DNA of 64,000 bases from Heligmosomoides polygyrus polygyrus (Eukaryota; Nematoda; Chromadorea; Rhabditida; Heligmosomidae). The notes under the pieces are model-generated. The model was not told the origin of the DNA and ran no database searches. It saw nothing but the letters and a program-made list of their open reading frames with translations. The stretch covers positions 51,692,676-51,756,675 of the forward strand of contig OX377205.1 of assembly GCA_947396885.1 (NCBI GenBank). Direction: 5' to 3'. Positions within the stretch are counted from its first letter, which is position 1, and each line of letters begins with the position of its first letter. The position numbers and the translations under genes were made by a program. Below are positions 22,034-34,564 of the stretch, piece after piece.

Positions 22034-25000
22034 TGAGTCCTGTCCGCCGAAATCCAAAAGTTTCCAGGATGCTTTTTCGTGACATCGCCGAAGCATACCA
22101 TCGTCTGCTTGTCTTCCTCTGTCATGAACAAGCGTCGTATAAACAAAGCTGCGCTCCTCTATTATATGTTCCTATCGAGGTAACGAACGGCAACTTTACA
22201 GCGCCCATATGGAGAAGCACATTCGCCTTTTCGGTAATCAGCCTTACCTTGGAGACGCCGATAGGAAACTTTGTCGGGCTCAAGAATAAACTGCGAGGAC
22301 ACCGTTTTAGACCTATGTACTTTGCGTCAGTTTGAAGGCTTGCTTTTCTCTTCGTATTCTTAGCAGAGAGGTGCCAAGAGGCAGGTCTGAACGGCCAGAG
22401 GGGGGTGCATGTTGAGAAGCGTCTCTGCTTCAGAAACAAGAAATGCAGAAACCCGAGTCTGCTGACCGACGACTAAAGGAGTATGGTACAGCAGACCTCG
22501 GCGACTAGCTGAGCGCTTGAATCTGGAATTGGCTGCCAGCGTGAGCTCCGGGTTCGAGTCAGCTCGACGTTGCTTTGTATGCCTATAGGAAGACCTATTT
22601 AGGTGCAGCTGATGGTATCATTGCATATTTTCCCTCATGGCTTTCCATGGCTAGAAGGCTAGGCAGAACCGACTGTGACTAATAACGAGAACCGTTCTGA
22701 GGGAAGGAGAACAGAATCGAACACCTTCCTGGATACTATTCTGACGAGCGGGGCCCCTAGTGCGAGCAGGCGTCGCTCGCTTAATAGCACGCTCCCGCCT
22801 CAACGAACAGCAACCACTACAGAAATGCCGTTGACTTACTAGTTAATTCCCTGGCGCCGACAGCCTCAGCAGTTGCATGCTCTTATTGCTAGCCCTAAAG
22901 AGTGCTGTTTCGTTGCGATTTTGATTGCCCTCTTCTGATCGAAGGTGGTTGCGCGCAAATAACTCAAGCGTTGCGGCTCTCGAGAATGAGGCCGGTTTTC
23001 AATCCTTGCATTTCCCTGCATGGGAACCGACGTCGAGGAGTTTGTTGTCCGGCATTTCTCTCCACTAGCCGCCGCTGCTGCTGCCACGCGAAGTGCCCTA
23101 ATTTGTGAGTAGGCACAGATTACTCGCTGCCTAGCCATCCGCCTCTGCACGCGGCGCAGATGAGCCCTCCACTGGTCCCTACCTCACACGTGCCCGGATG
23201 CCTACACTTTCCCAGCTCTGCACTGCTTGCAGGTCTACAGAGAATCCGCCTGAGCAGTGACGTAGGTCGTCTCTCTAGCTGCGCGCCGTCTTTTTACCCA
23301 TCTACGCTCAATTAAGGCATCTTTAGTCAGTGTTCCTACGATAGAAGACGAAGCTTCTGAAGACAGAAATTAGGCCGAGTCAATACCTGGCATTTTCTGT
23401 GCTTGCTGTTCTAGCTGTTCAAACTCAGGGAGAGGAATAGGATTATGAAAATATGAGCGGGTCGTAGGCGCTTCTTGTAAAGGGATTCTCATGCCCTACA
23501 ACTGCGTTACCTTCTTTCGACACCCTTGCCGCTTCACCAGTGCTCTTCCGCGTGATATCAAGAAAGTAACCAGCAGGTGTCAGCGATGTCAATTATCTAG
23601 AGTCCTTGGGAGCTCCATGAAAATGCCTACTTCAAAGCACCGGTGGAGAAGCACCCAACTGCTGGGTTTGAAGGTCCGATGTGCTCTTGTGCCATTGTTC
23701 GTGTGTTTTTCTGCGCTGTAGATCGCTTACAGCAGTCACCGCACCCTGTGCATCGTCACCTACGACAGCTGTGCACAACTGAGTGGAGCTTTGCCCAGAA
23801 CTAGGTGATATCGAATTGGTTATGAAGACCGCTCCGCTGTTGTCACTCTGCCACTCGCTCACAATCAAGTCGATAATAGGGAATGGCCAGATGAATCCGT
23901 CTTATACTCGCCCGCTGCTATTATTTTTACGCAGATAGACGGCAGACGCATGGACAGGTAGACAGATGGACGGATTAGTAGCACTCATATAGCAAGGCAG
24001 GATGAGAATATGGCATGACATGACAAGGAAATAAGCCTCGCCGGCCTGATCCTCGGCCCCTTTGAGATACTACAAACATTGCTAAAAGAAAAAAGAAGGG
24101 CCGGCGCTAAGTCGTCGTCTCGAGAATAGGCAGAGAGCCGGTAGTATCCATCTGCTGACTTCCCAACGAAAGTCTCCCACCTATGCTGCAACTCGCATGG
24201 CTGTTCAGGCTGAATTTTTTCAGCGAACAACTGACCTGATTTTTGGTGCGCACACGCATGCTGGGGTGTCTCCAGGAGAGGATGTTTGACATGGACTAAC
24301 ATTGCTCAAAGCTCATCGAAGTCGCTCAGACTTTTGTTAGGCACCTCTTTGGCACTATCGCAGTGCTCGAAGTGCATGGAGTACTGGAAATTACTGCTAA
24401 TATATTTGTGCCACATAAGGTTCTTAGGTGGACAACTTTATTCAGCAGGCCTGAGGTTTTGATGTTCCGTCGTCTTCAGAGGCCAATGTCCACCGTTGAG
24501 GGCATATGTTCGCCCTGTGACCAGTAAAGGCGAACAGGCGATTCGCCTCTATAGTCCCCACAGCGAATTCATGGCAACATCCTCGTTGGATGCGATTCCG
24601 CAGAGGACTGCTTCTTCGAAACTTGGTGGCGAGCATTTACTCGAGTATTGGGCTCCGTGTGTCGCGCCTCAATGATAAAGCGAAATTCAATCCACGGCGT
24701 ATCCAAGTGTAACCTACTTGGAATTCGATTTGCATGTTTGTGATTCTCTTCTATTCTAAGACGAGAGGAACTCAACGGTTATCTTTCCACTGTGCGCGTA
24801 TGTTTCATGAACAAGCCCATGATATCCCGAAAGCCATCCCAGGACTGTCGTGGCTGCACATTTCATATGTACCTGCACACTTCATTCCAGGAATTCATCA
24901 AATTCATATCCATGGATCATATCAACTCGGTCGATACACGCGGAGATCAGGATTGTCCCTTCTCCTTCCTATTAATCTCCCACTCCCACACCATGTGTCA

Positions 25001-25599
25001 TCTATGTATTACACTGCAGTTATCCGTGCGAAACCATTTTCCCAAACAATCGTCCGTCTCCCCTTCTGTGTGTCCAACCATCCGTCAAAAGAAAAAGCTT
25101 CACATGTCGTTCTCCGATCTCCGTTCAGGTTGTACACGAACGTGACGGCCACCTAATAGGCTTCGCTGCAAATGAACAGTAGTGCTCGGACTGCCATCAT
25201 TCATTAATTAAATCGATTTCTGTGAAGCCTTAATTTTCTATTAGGAAGAACCACGCTAGCATGGTAAACCTCCGAAAATAACCGATCGCGATCAGCACGG
25301 TTCAATTTTGTGAATTAAACTTCACAGTAAGTAAACCATATTGGTCGGCTAATGCGGATCTTTGGAACGAAACCCAGTCAGCAACCACTGTGGCCTTAAG
25401 GTCGGATAACTGCTGGTTCTCAAAAACTGCATTCTCATCCTTTGATTGTGGACCGTCTGTCTTTAGCACAGGTGCTTCTCAAACAGTCGAAGCGCCTGAA
25501 TTACAGGCGATCCGAGCACCAAGATCTGTTCAGAGAATCTCCGGAAAGACAAACAACGCTACAGTGCTTACATGCGCGAAGCACTGCAGCAGTATTCTT
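22034..25599. other. No gene recognised; one tRNA-like block
   Basis: A plus-strand tRNA-like block at 22506-22570 has an A box (TAGCTGAGCG) and a B box (GGTTCGAGTC) but no convincing cloverleaf. The rest holds short overlapping open frames without motifs. I found no bounded element. Confidence 0.4.
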
Positions 25600-25990
25600 T
25601 CTTTTTGTGGTCTCCACTGAATCACTGTCTAGACGCTTCTACGACCCATGCGTTCATCTTCGAGATCCTCTGTACGACGTGGGCAGATTCGTCCTTTTAG
25701 TCGCCATACTTCGATACGACGAAACATCAGCGCAGACAACCGACAACCGATAACGTGTGTAGTTCGTCGCATGTTCCAAGGAGCAGTTCTCTTCCGGAGG
25801 CATGGGAGGGGGCGAAAGGGGTTAGTGTTTACTCTCCTCTATCAGTCCTATGACGTCGTACCTTCAGCCTGCTTCACAGGGTCCTCGACAGATGCTTCCG
25901 CTGCAAGCGTCCAACTGTTGCAAATGCAGATCGTCGCTCTGGTTCGTCTTGTTAGGAGATTGACATGTTAGCAGCTTCACGCATTCGCCT
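25600..25990 (-). pseudogene. RTE-like LINE fragment (endonuclease start), minus strand
   Basis: On the minus strand near 25960-25880 the translation reads RTRATICICNSWTLAAEASV, matching the start of the endonuclease region seen at 57040 down to 56960 (RTRMTICTYNSRTLASEASV). A frameshift is followed by YDVIGLIEE near 25855. Downstream (25745-25640) a block reading LMFRRIEVWRL then PRRTEDLEDERM is shared with the plus-strand copy at 33740-33840. Stops and frameshifts are present throughout. The RTE-like assignment is based on the TICTYN-type start. Confidence 0.65.
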
Positions 25991-26099
25991 TTCCTATCGC
26001 TGCAAACCTGGCGACTCTTTTGTGACCACGTCGGTGAAAAACAGAAGAGCGCTGCTGTTATTGTTTCCTGCTGGCGAAGTACAACACGAATACCTTGCT

Positions 26100-26240
26100 A
26101 GGCACCGTAGTGTGGGCAGAGGTGCGCGTTCAACGATTAACGATATACCGGCTATCGGATTTACAGCCTTTTCGTTTAAAAGAAAATTAATGAAATTTAA
26201 CGACGAAAATTAGCGTTAAGTTGCGTTAACGACATTTTAT
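26100..26240. repeat. CGTTAA-family MITE fragment
   Basis: The segment opens CAGAGGTGCGCGTT and contains AACGATTAACG, AAATTTAACGACG and GCGTTAAGTTGCGTTAACG. It belongs with the iterated-motif hAT-like family at 14197-17100. No second end with a matching duplication was found. Confidence 0.5.
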
Positions 26241-27250
26241 GCATCATTTGTAAAATCTTCTCCATCTTTTTTCACCATGTGAATGCATCTCGGATGACCT
26301 TTTTTGAGGACCTTCAGCAGGCAGTATCGTTGCGCTATGAGAAACCCTCCATTTACTTCAATCAATGGAAGGAAACAGTAGGATATCGTTATCATACATA
26401 TTTAAGCAATTGTTAACATTTTTCTTGTATTTGTTGATTTGGGCCACCACTTTTCTCTGCAGTCGTCTCGCATTCTTGAACTCTCTACGCCGTTGCTCGC
26501 ACTTGACTGCTTCATATTAGTTTCTCATAATTCTCAACCCTTCAGTTCCCTTTCTATTTTGTTATATTTGTTTCATAAGTGGGGTTGAAAAGGCGTAGAA
26601 AACGCAAAACAAAACGCCACGAAACACGAATAACGCGAGAAAACAGGAGAAGATGCGAAACAAGGAAGGAAAATGCTCCTTCCCTCTTTTCCCACGTTTT
26701 CCGGAAAGTAGGACGGGTTCTTCGTGCAGCAACAAACGATGATGGTAGGACTAGTTAAGGTAACGTTGAGCTCCGCCTAAATGATGGAGCGTGGATGCTG
26801 GTGGTGTCTCTGCTTCGCCTTTGCTAATTGTTGTGCCGTGAACGTCGACGATCTTACTTAACCATCACACCTTCGTCGAGGGCTCTTCTCGCAATTTTTT
26901 TTTGAGGAACCACGCGTAAAAGTGGACATATGTATGTACATGAAAGCAAAAAAGTAAGAAGGAGAAGGAGGCGGTTACCACCTTTCGTCAACTGTATGAC
27001 GGCTGTCTACTGAAGATTTTTAAGCACTTCTAGATCTCGCGCCAGCAAGAAATTCCCTTTATGTCTATGGAGTTTGTATCAAAACTGCAAAATTGCCATA
27101 GTTCCATTCATCAGTCCTCTACAAGAATGGCGACAAATCGGGAAACACATTCCGACCGCGAAGCTCTAGCAAATGCGCTGCCCAGTCTGGTATCAGCTGC
27201 AAAGTGGTCAATTACGGGAAAGTCGTAAGAAGGTGATGGTACATTGGCAA
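26241..27250. other. No gene recognised
   Basis: AT-rich spacer with no motif-bearing frames and no bounded repeat. Confidence 0.45.
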
Positions 27251-27368
27251 CAGGGATGTGCGGAAATTTTTCTGGAAAAAGCGGAAGACGAAAGACGGAA
27301 CGGAAACGCTCAAAAATGGCCGGAAACCGGAATTCGGAACGCGGAAACGGAAATTCCGCACATCCCTG
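27251..27368. mobile_element. 118 bp hAT-like MITE with perfect 8 bp duplication
   Basis: The ends are perfect inverted repeats, CAGGGATGTGCGGAA at 27251 and TTCCGCACATCCCTG ending at 27368. ATTGGCAA occurs immediately outside both (27243-27250 and 27369-27376). The interior is built from iterated CGGAA and GGAAAC motifs. The 8 bp duplication and CAGGG start indicate the hAT superfamily. There is no coding capacity. Confidence 0.9.
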
Positions 27369-27540
27369 ATTGGCAAGTTCTATCTAGAGGGATAAAGGAC
27401 CTACCACTATATAATTGAGTTAGCTCCCCACCCTGTAGATGATGAGGCGTATCTCACTCGGGTTAGAAACCTGGCTGAGATACGTCTCGCAGAACCACGA
27501 CCAATCTCAAGGAACCCCTTACGACGCCTCTGCGTACCTC

Positions 27541-28400
27541 GCGCGGGCAACGTTTGCCGTTCAACATGGGATGTTATTGCAGCAGAGGAAATGCACCCTC
27601 CTGTTTGACACAACGTCGTCTGCGCGCGTTTCTGAGTGCCTGAATCCAGAAGACGGGTCTCTTTCATTGCACCACAACCGCCTGAAGTCAGAAGAGCAGA
27701 CACCGTCGTCCTACGAGGGATCGCATTAAGAGTTGAGCATGAGATGCTACTGCAGCTGAGGAAGCGCAGCCTCTTTCTGCTCTACACAGCGGCAACTGCA
27801 CGCGTTTCTGAGCGTGCAGAATCAGAATACGGGCTCCCGTCGTCGCACCGATACCGCCTGAAGTCAGAAGAGGAAACAACGTCGTCCTACGACGAGGGAT
27901 CGCGTTCAGAATTGAGCACGAGATGCTGCTGCAGCTGAGGAAGCGCATCCTCTTTCTGCTCTACACAGCGGCAACTGCACGCGTTTCTGAGCGTGCAGAA
28001 TCAGAATACGGGCTCCCGTCGTCGCACCGATACCGCCTGAAGTCAGAAGAGGAAACAACGTCGTCCTACGAGGGATCGCATTAAGAGTTGAGCATGAGAT
28101 GCTACTGCAGCTGAGGAAGCGCAGCCTCTTTCTGCTCTACACAGCGGCAACTGCACGCGTTTCTGAGCGTGCAGAATCAGAATACGGGCTCCCGTCGTCG
28201 CACCGATACCGCCTGAAGTCAGAAGAGGAAACAACGTCGTCCTACGACGAGGGATCGCGTTCAGAATTGAGCACGAGATGCTGCTGCAGCTGAGGAAGCG
28301 CATCCTCCTTCTGTCTGACACAACGGTGTCTGAGCGCGTTTCTGAGCGTGCAGATTCAGAAGCCACTTCGTGCCATTAGCATTAGAAGACCAATAAAGGA
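27541..28400. repeat. Satellite-like array of about 178 bp monomers, dimeric period 356 bp
   Basis: Monomers start at about 27541, 27721, 27900, 28077 and 28256. The monomers at 27721 and 28077 are virtually identical, as are those at 27900 and 28256 in their first part. This gives a 356 bp higher-order dimer duplicated recently. The first monomer is diverged and the last is interrupted near 28340. Marker sequences are GAGCATGAGATGCTACTGCA and CGCGTTTCTGAGCGTGCAG. A related single block lies at about 28800-28885. Open frames through the array are by-products of the period. Confidence 0.85.
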
Positions 28401-29230
28401 GTAAGAGTAGAAGGAGGACTTCGAGGGCAGAGAACCGACAGCGATCAGGAGGGAGTGACCTGGAGAAGGGATCGGGATGGTCGGGGTCGATAGCGGGAAC
28501 AATGAAGCAGGACAAGAGGTGGCACCAAGAAAGGTTCAGGCAATGAGGAGAGACCAGTAGAAAGTTACCAACCAGGGGGGGGGGCGGGCAGTAAGGAGGA
28601 TCAGCAAGGGATCCATTACCAGTAAGGGAGACTGGATTGTGGGAGGGCTACTTAATTGAGGTAGATTAGTAAGGAGGGTCCCGAGGGGGGAAGAATCTAC
28701 CTGGAAGAAGAAACCTGGAGGCGGGACCAGGACGGGGAACCAACAAGTAGGGAGCCGTCAGGGAATTCATACGGAGAACAAGGAATCTGCCATGTGCATA
28801 GCCTCGACCAAGCGGCGACTGCGCGCGCTTCTGAGCTTCTAGATTTGGAAAACGGCTCTTCTGAGCTTCTGGATCCAGAAGACGGGCCCAATACGTCGTG
28901 CAACAAGCGTCCTGGTTGTGAATACGTGTCACCGGCGTCTGCAGTGAGCATGGGAGAACCACTAATGGGGTGGTAGAGAAGGGCAGCAAGGGGGACCTCT
29001 AGGATGGACCAGAAGAGCGACTAGGAAGGAAAGGAACAACCTGGAGGAGGGGCCAGGACGGAGAAATCAGCAAGAAGAGACCAGTAGGGGATCAATAGTG
29101 GAAACAAAGAAGTGGGCCAGGAGCTGGGACCAGGAAGATGGGGGAGGGAAGACCAGTAAAGGCGGACCAGCAATTAGATCCAGTAAGAAGAAACGAGTGG
29201 GGGACCTGGCTTCGGAAGACATGCCAACGA
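28401..29230. other. Purine-rich, strand-asymmetric region
   Basis: The plus strand is dominated by A and G, with recurring phrases such as GGACCAG, AAGGAGG and GGACCAGGA. A run of 10 G lies at 28575-28584. No gene is supported; frames on either strand are compositional. Confidence 0.5.
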
Positions 29231-30269
29231 TATCTGGAAACGCTAGCTGTTGAGCATGAGAACGGTTGCGGAGGAGCAATCTGAGGGAAAGAAGTACTGT
29301 ACAGCACAAACCAATGACGTTAATGGCCGGTACGGAGAGAATGTCTGTGGCATCTGGCATACCTCCGAGTCGCTCCAGCGATTGTCCGAATCGCTGCGCC
29401 TTGCACAGCGATTGCAATTGCTGCAGCTGAGTCGGTCCGCGAGGCGGGCGTGGCGAGGTCGGAGCACTTGTATGGATAAAAAACAAGATGGGCCACTGTT
29501 AATATGACGAGCATCGCCTTTTCAAATGCGCTTGTTCCTTATTCACCTCTTCTGAGATGTAGAGGGGAAATCAGCTTGACAAGCGAAATACACTTTACTT
29601 GGGTAGCAGAGAGAAGACTACTCGAGGCAGTGGAATTCGAATTCGACTCGATTCGGAATTCTGGTCAATTGTGGGTAGCTATTTATTTGATGCTCTGTTA
29701 TCGACTTCAGTGATAGCAGGACCTTTCGCGACAAGAGGTACCGTTCTGTGAAGCAGGCGCATCTGCGGTTTTCGGAAATATCTTCCAAGAACCAACTGTA
29801 CCAAAAAATTCGCTGTGGTAACTGCCTGACCTGAATCCTTATTAGAACATTTTGCAATTCATCGAAACAAATGACAGTACAGAACAATCCTTGGGCTGTG
29901 AAAGTGTATTTAGCGACTGCAAGCTCAGTAGACAGTTTTGTCAGGGCCCACGAAAACGTTCAAAAATGTTCAGCCGTGCAATGTTGCACCGCTGCTTCGA
30001 TTTTTCTAGAAGCTGGACGCCTTCCCACAAGCTAGGCGAACAAGGCCTAGCACAAAAACTCTCTAAGAAATTGAAAATTCTCTTCTAGAAGTCCTGTTGT
30101 TATTGTTTCGTTTTGGAGCTTAATGATTTGTATCGTTCAGCAAGTTCGCTGATCACAGACGGAATACTGCTACGTGCATTGAAGATGAAGGCGTGGTTGC
30201 AAACTCTCAGGTAGACGGACACAAATCAATAAGGAGGAGGATCCGGTTTTTTGAAACAAACTGACTGCA
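29231..30269. other. No gene recognised
   Basis: Short frames only. The first part (29240-29290, TTGAGCATGAGAACGG) weakly resembles the satellite monomers upstream. Confidence 0.4.
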
Positions 30270-30366
30270 GCGGCGGGAAATTTAATTTAACGAATTTACC
30301 ACAAAAATTTTCCGTTAAAAAATATCGTTGAAAATGTAACGACAGGGATTTAACGCACATCCATAG
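30270..30366. repeat. CGTTAA-family MITE end
   Basis: The terminus reads TTTAACGCACATCCATAG at 30349-30366 and is preceded by TTTAACGAATT and TTCCGTTAAAAA motifs. This matches the iterated-motif hAT-like family. The opposite end was not identified. Confidence 0.45.
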
Positions 30367-33145
30367 TCTGTACGGCCGCATTGCTAGTAACAAGTCAGTT
30401 AACGCGGAGGAACAACGAGACGTTTCAGGAGGCTTCCATCTACTTCTAGCACCATCGCTGTCTAATACCAGGTGCAGGTCAGACCAAAATACAGGGCAAA
30501 ACTGGCGCAGAAGCTTATACGACATTTCGGCGACGTCCTTCAACGGGGAGGGTCCGTGGACCTCAAAAGTAGGCGTAGGATACCACAGGGAAGAGCGATG
30601 CTTGTGAGCCGACCCCACTGACATGAAGTCAGCAGAGTGGCGTTTACATGACCGCTGCGCTCTCAGTTGGGCCTATCGCCAGTACCACTAGTCCTAGACA
30701 GTCGCCCATGTACCAGCCTCAATCGATAGGCGATGGTTCAGTGTAGAACTGGCACTTCTCCACAGCTACGCCGTACTGCCACCCACTGCATAATTCACGA
30801 CTGCCTTGGCCGAACAGATACAGTCGGATCAAAGCTTTCCTCAGGGCGCCAGATATGCGACACAATTTTGCGTCTCTGGCAAAACGGATAAGAGATATTC
30901 GTCACCATGCGAATCTTTCAATAGCAGGCAGGAATTAAGGTGTGACGGACCAAAGAAATGGATGGTGTGGGGCAGTCTGAGAACCTTTCCAATGTCGGCT
31001 GTGCCCACATACCAGGCGAGCATCCAAAATAACGACGCAAACGTTGTGGAGGCTGCCTCGCTCCATGTTCCTGCATTTCCCATTTCCCTGCGCATGCCAC
31101 AACTTCTGGTTGAAGGCATTTGCGCGCAGTGAGCTCCATTGGGATAGGGGTTGGGAGCCATTTGAGGCGCATACAAGAGATGCGGTGAAATGGTGCCTCA
31201 TCGCATAATGAGGAAAGCTTTTAGACTGCATAAGCGCGCTGTTGCGTGACTCAGAACGGGACACATTTAGTGTCATATCCCAGAGTCGAAACCAGTCCCA
31301 TCACCCACCCCCCCCCCCCATATATCTAACGCTACTCAAGCGTACTGTAACATCCTGAACCACATAGGCAACGCTTGTGTGTAACGTCTACCTGTTTATC
31401 TCCCAAACATCACTCTTCTCTGCGAAATCCTGCGCCTACGTTTAAGGCCCGCAGACCTTCCGCATTGGGGGACGGCAGTCGCTACGTCGTCGAAAGTCGA
31501 ACTTTTTTATAAGGTTCTGCGCCAATTTTACCCTGAAATTTGGTCTGGTCCCTGCTTGATAGAAAAAACGTCTACGTCAAAAGTAGCTGTAAGCACCCTT
31601 AAACGCCTCTTTGAACCTTCGAGTAAGTTAACTTGCTACCAACAATCTCGATCCCACTACAGTGCCTGACAAGGTACCCGTATTGCAGGCGGTAGACAAA
31701 TCTTGGAGTGTTCGACATTCCTTTCCACTTTGTTTTTTGATTCAGCAATGGAGTTCACTCGACAACATTACTAGCTACAGTTTGCCACCTTATACGTAGG
31801 CAGGTTACCGCTTCCCTTCTCCCAGAAATGGGGAGCCTGGGAGTCCAAGAATTCGCTGATCGCCATTTCGACATCTTCAATTTCGGTGATGTTTTCACTA
31901 GGAATGCCTTAAGGGGACGAAATAAGAGGCAATAATCAGGGGGAATAGGGTGGATGGGGGACCGTGTCCCACCCCAAATTCCCTAATTCTTCACGTGTCT
32001 CTTGGTGCTATCGCAGAAAGGGGGTTGGTAAATTTAAGTGAGCCTCCTAGGATGTGGCAGGGCACGTGCTGGGTGGGGGGAGGGCGGGGAAGGGGGGGGG
32101 GGGGGGAGTGGATGAGAAGGAGAGGGTCTTGTTAACACAGGAGTATCTGTTCTGTGCTCTCCTCCACTAACGCTGGGGATTATAATCTTTAAGACTATCT
32201 CCAACCCTCCGGTTATGGGCTGTCTGGGTGACCCCTCCAACCAGCATGGCGCCGGCGCGGTTGAGGTCAAATGATAAGCGTTTTTGTACTGCTTACATAA
32301 TTCTCTGATTGGGTTATATATTTCTTAAATTGGTACTTAGCGGGCTGGTGCCCCCTACGAGATTGCACATGGTCGTGGAACACTCCCATAAACACGGTTT
32401 CTGTGCTCTCCTGCGCTCACGCGGAAACAAGGAACAAGGGAGGTACTCCGAGGTCTGGCTGGTTTAACTTACCTGTTTTAAGATACCTTGCCAGTGTACA
32501 GCGGGCACCGGCCCGCTTCGTAATACAACCTTCCTCGCGAATCCCAGAGGCAGCAAGGGAGACACTTTTCGAGGTGAAGGCCCATTTTGGCTTGTGCTGG
32601 CGAGTCTTCTCCTCGAGTTAGCCACTGGCGCGATGCGTGTTAGAATCGTAGAGGGCCCAACTCTCATCTTAAGTAATCAAGTCCTCCAGAAACTACTTTC
32701 TGTGCGGCGCAGAAAGAGAGACTTACAGATGGATACCCGGGTGAACCGCACGCTATTGTTCAACACGTGAGCGATCCGTCGAGTCAGCACTTTTCTGTAG
32801 CCGAGGGGATGGAGGCGACCGAGGACTGTTGGATGGGTGCACACGAGACTCGTCTCAAGGCTGCGGCTGCTAACCTCCGGACTCGTTGGCAGCGTCGAGA
32901 ACGGCGGAGTCTTCCACTGTGTGGAACCTTCTGGATTGTCTTCGAAGATCGAATCTCCTTTGGAGCGAGCGACCGCTTGACCAGTGCTGACGGAAATGGT
33001 GTCCTCTCCCAGTGAGCTGCCGTCGTTTCGAACGGCTGCTGCCGCTCCAGTGCCACGACGCCATTCATAGAAGACGCTGGCTCGAAGGTGGTCTTGTGGA
33101 ATTGACATCGTAACTACATAATGCTAGGCCTATGTTATGCCATCG
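30367..33145. other. No gene recognised; poly-C and poly-G tracts
   Basis: A run of 12 C lies at 31308-31319 and a run of 15 G at 32092-32106. The open frames in 30.8-31.3 kb and 32.4-33.1 kb overlap on both strands and have no motif I recognise. Confidence 0.4.
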
Positions 33146-33243
33146 CTCACCCCGAGCGAAGCCTAATGATAACCTCCCGTATCGATCGTGCGACGCGATG
33201 AATCGATATGGGAGCTTATCATTAGGCTTCGCTCCGGGTGAGT
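33146..33243. repeat. 98 bp hairpin (near-perfect palindrome)
   Basis: A left arm of about 42 bases at 33146-33187 (CTCACCCCGAGCGAAGCCTA onward) pairs with the right arm at about 33198-33243 (GGCTTCGCTCCGGGTGAG at its end), with a central loop of about 10 bases and few mismatches. It may be a foldback mini-element or an inverted duplication. Its size overlaps that of miRNA precursors, but nothing else supports a microRNA. Confidence 0.7.
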
Positions 33244-33489
33244 TGAGGTGCAACACATGCGTTATGGAAGGCTTCGTGGCTATACACATACCTTTCACGG
33301 AGAAGTCTCCAGAATGCCAGGTGCCACGTGTTAGATCACGGGCACCTATCAGTAATGGAGAGGTGAGGATTTTGCAAAAATATCGGGAACTTCTTGCCAC
33401 TCTAGCGGTTCTGCTAAAACAGCAGCAGTGCTGTTTTGGACTCACCGACGTGGTCACGAAAGAGCCACCACCTCTGCAGCGACAGGACA

Positions 33490-33870
33490 GGCGAATGCGG
33501 GCATGTCAGTCCTTACAAGGAGAGCTGGAACGACGACTTGCGTCCACTACAACGCCTGGACACGTGCAGGGCAAGCATCTGTCTGCCATCTGTCTGAGAC
33601 CTTACGAAGTAGGGCAAGGATTAAGTACGACGTCCTAGCACTGACAAGGATGAAAAATACTTACCCATTTCACCCCTATCACTCTGGAGGAGACGCTTGG
33701 GGCATGCGACGGTCTGCTCAGTTACGAATCGATTGTCTGTGCTGATGTTTCGTCGTATCGAAGTATGGCGACTAAGGAGACGATGCTGTCCACGTCGTAC
33801 AGAAGATCTCGAAGATGAACGCATGGATTGTAGAAGCGTATAGAAAGGTTCAGTGGAGGCCTCTATTCAA
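33490..33870 (+). pseudogene. RTE-like LINE fragment (endonuclease start), plus strand
   Basis: The plus-strand frame at about 33515-33690 keeps the spacing of the RTE-like endonuclease start. CVHYNAWT stands where other copies have TICTYNART, and RIKYDVLALT stands where they have KYDVIGLTE, followed by a PFHPYHSGG block. The following segment (33740-33840, LMFRRIEVWRL then PRRTEDLEDERM) is the inverted counterpart of 25745-25640. The two copies are therefore inverted relics of the same element lying about 8 kb apart. Stops lie between the blocks. Confidence 0.55.
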
Positions 33871-34564
33871 GAAGTGCGTAAGCACTGGTAGCACGGCATC
33901 TGGAAGTAGGTCGGGAACGGATCAGAGTGATTTCATTTCCTTAAAAACTATATGGTGTGCACGGTAAATCGCGCACGTGCCCCCAGGCGACAGTCAACGC
34001 GTGCATGATCTGCCCTACACGATGCCGCGTATTTGCTACATAATCATTTGGTTGTTCTATTATTCGTTTACTCTACTATTCCATCCTTTAAAACCAAATG
34101 GCATCCGATCGATAGAAATTCGATCTTGGTAGCCAGACTACATTCACTTATTCGAAAATGCTACCTTTTCCGAAGAAGGGTATACCTCCCACACTCTCTC
34201 CTACTACAGCGAACGGGTCGTGGGATACCGCGTTGGTTCCATGTCGAAGCGAGGAGTTTAAAGAGGACAGAGGAGTATACCTTCGAGCTCGTTCCTGACA
34301 GCCTCACGCCTCCACGAAAAGTTGCTTCTCTTCTCAGTCCCACTTCTGGGAGAAGCCCCAGAAAGTAGCTAGAATGGCCGTTGAGCTCTATCCGTCACTC
34401 GTCAATATAACATCCTACTCATCTTAAGAGTCCTCTAAACATGTCAGCATATTGTTTCACCCCTCAGCAGTTCGATGAATTTTATCCGAGTCAAGGTATC
34501 CAGCCACCGCTGAGACAAAGCGATCTGGAAGACACAGTTTTCTTCCCGAACAACACGACGACAA
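33871..34564. other. No gene recognised
   Basis: No motif-bearing frame and no bounded repeat. Confidence 0.4.

Noticed and set aside
24442..24775. Possible second Penelope-type endonuclease remnant on the minus strand
   Set aside because: A few residues looked similar, but neither the GIY nor the YIG element is present.
27636..28366. Repeated protein-like frames of about 60-107 codons
   Set aside because: They arise from the satellite monomers and appear on both strands.
33146..33243. MicroRNA precursor
   Set aside because: Only the hairpin shape supports it. The pairing is too extensive and too long for a typical precursor and there is no expression evidence.
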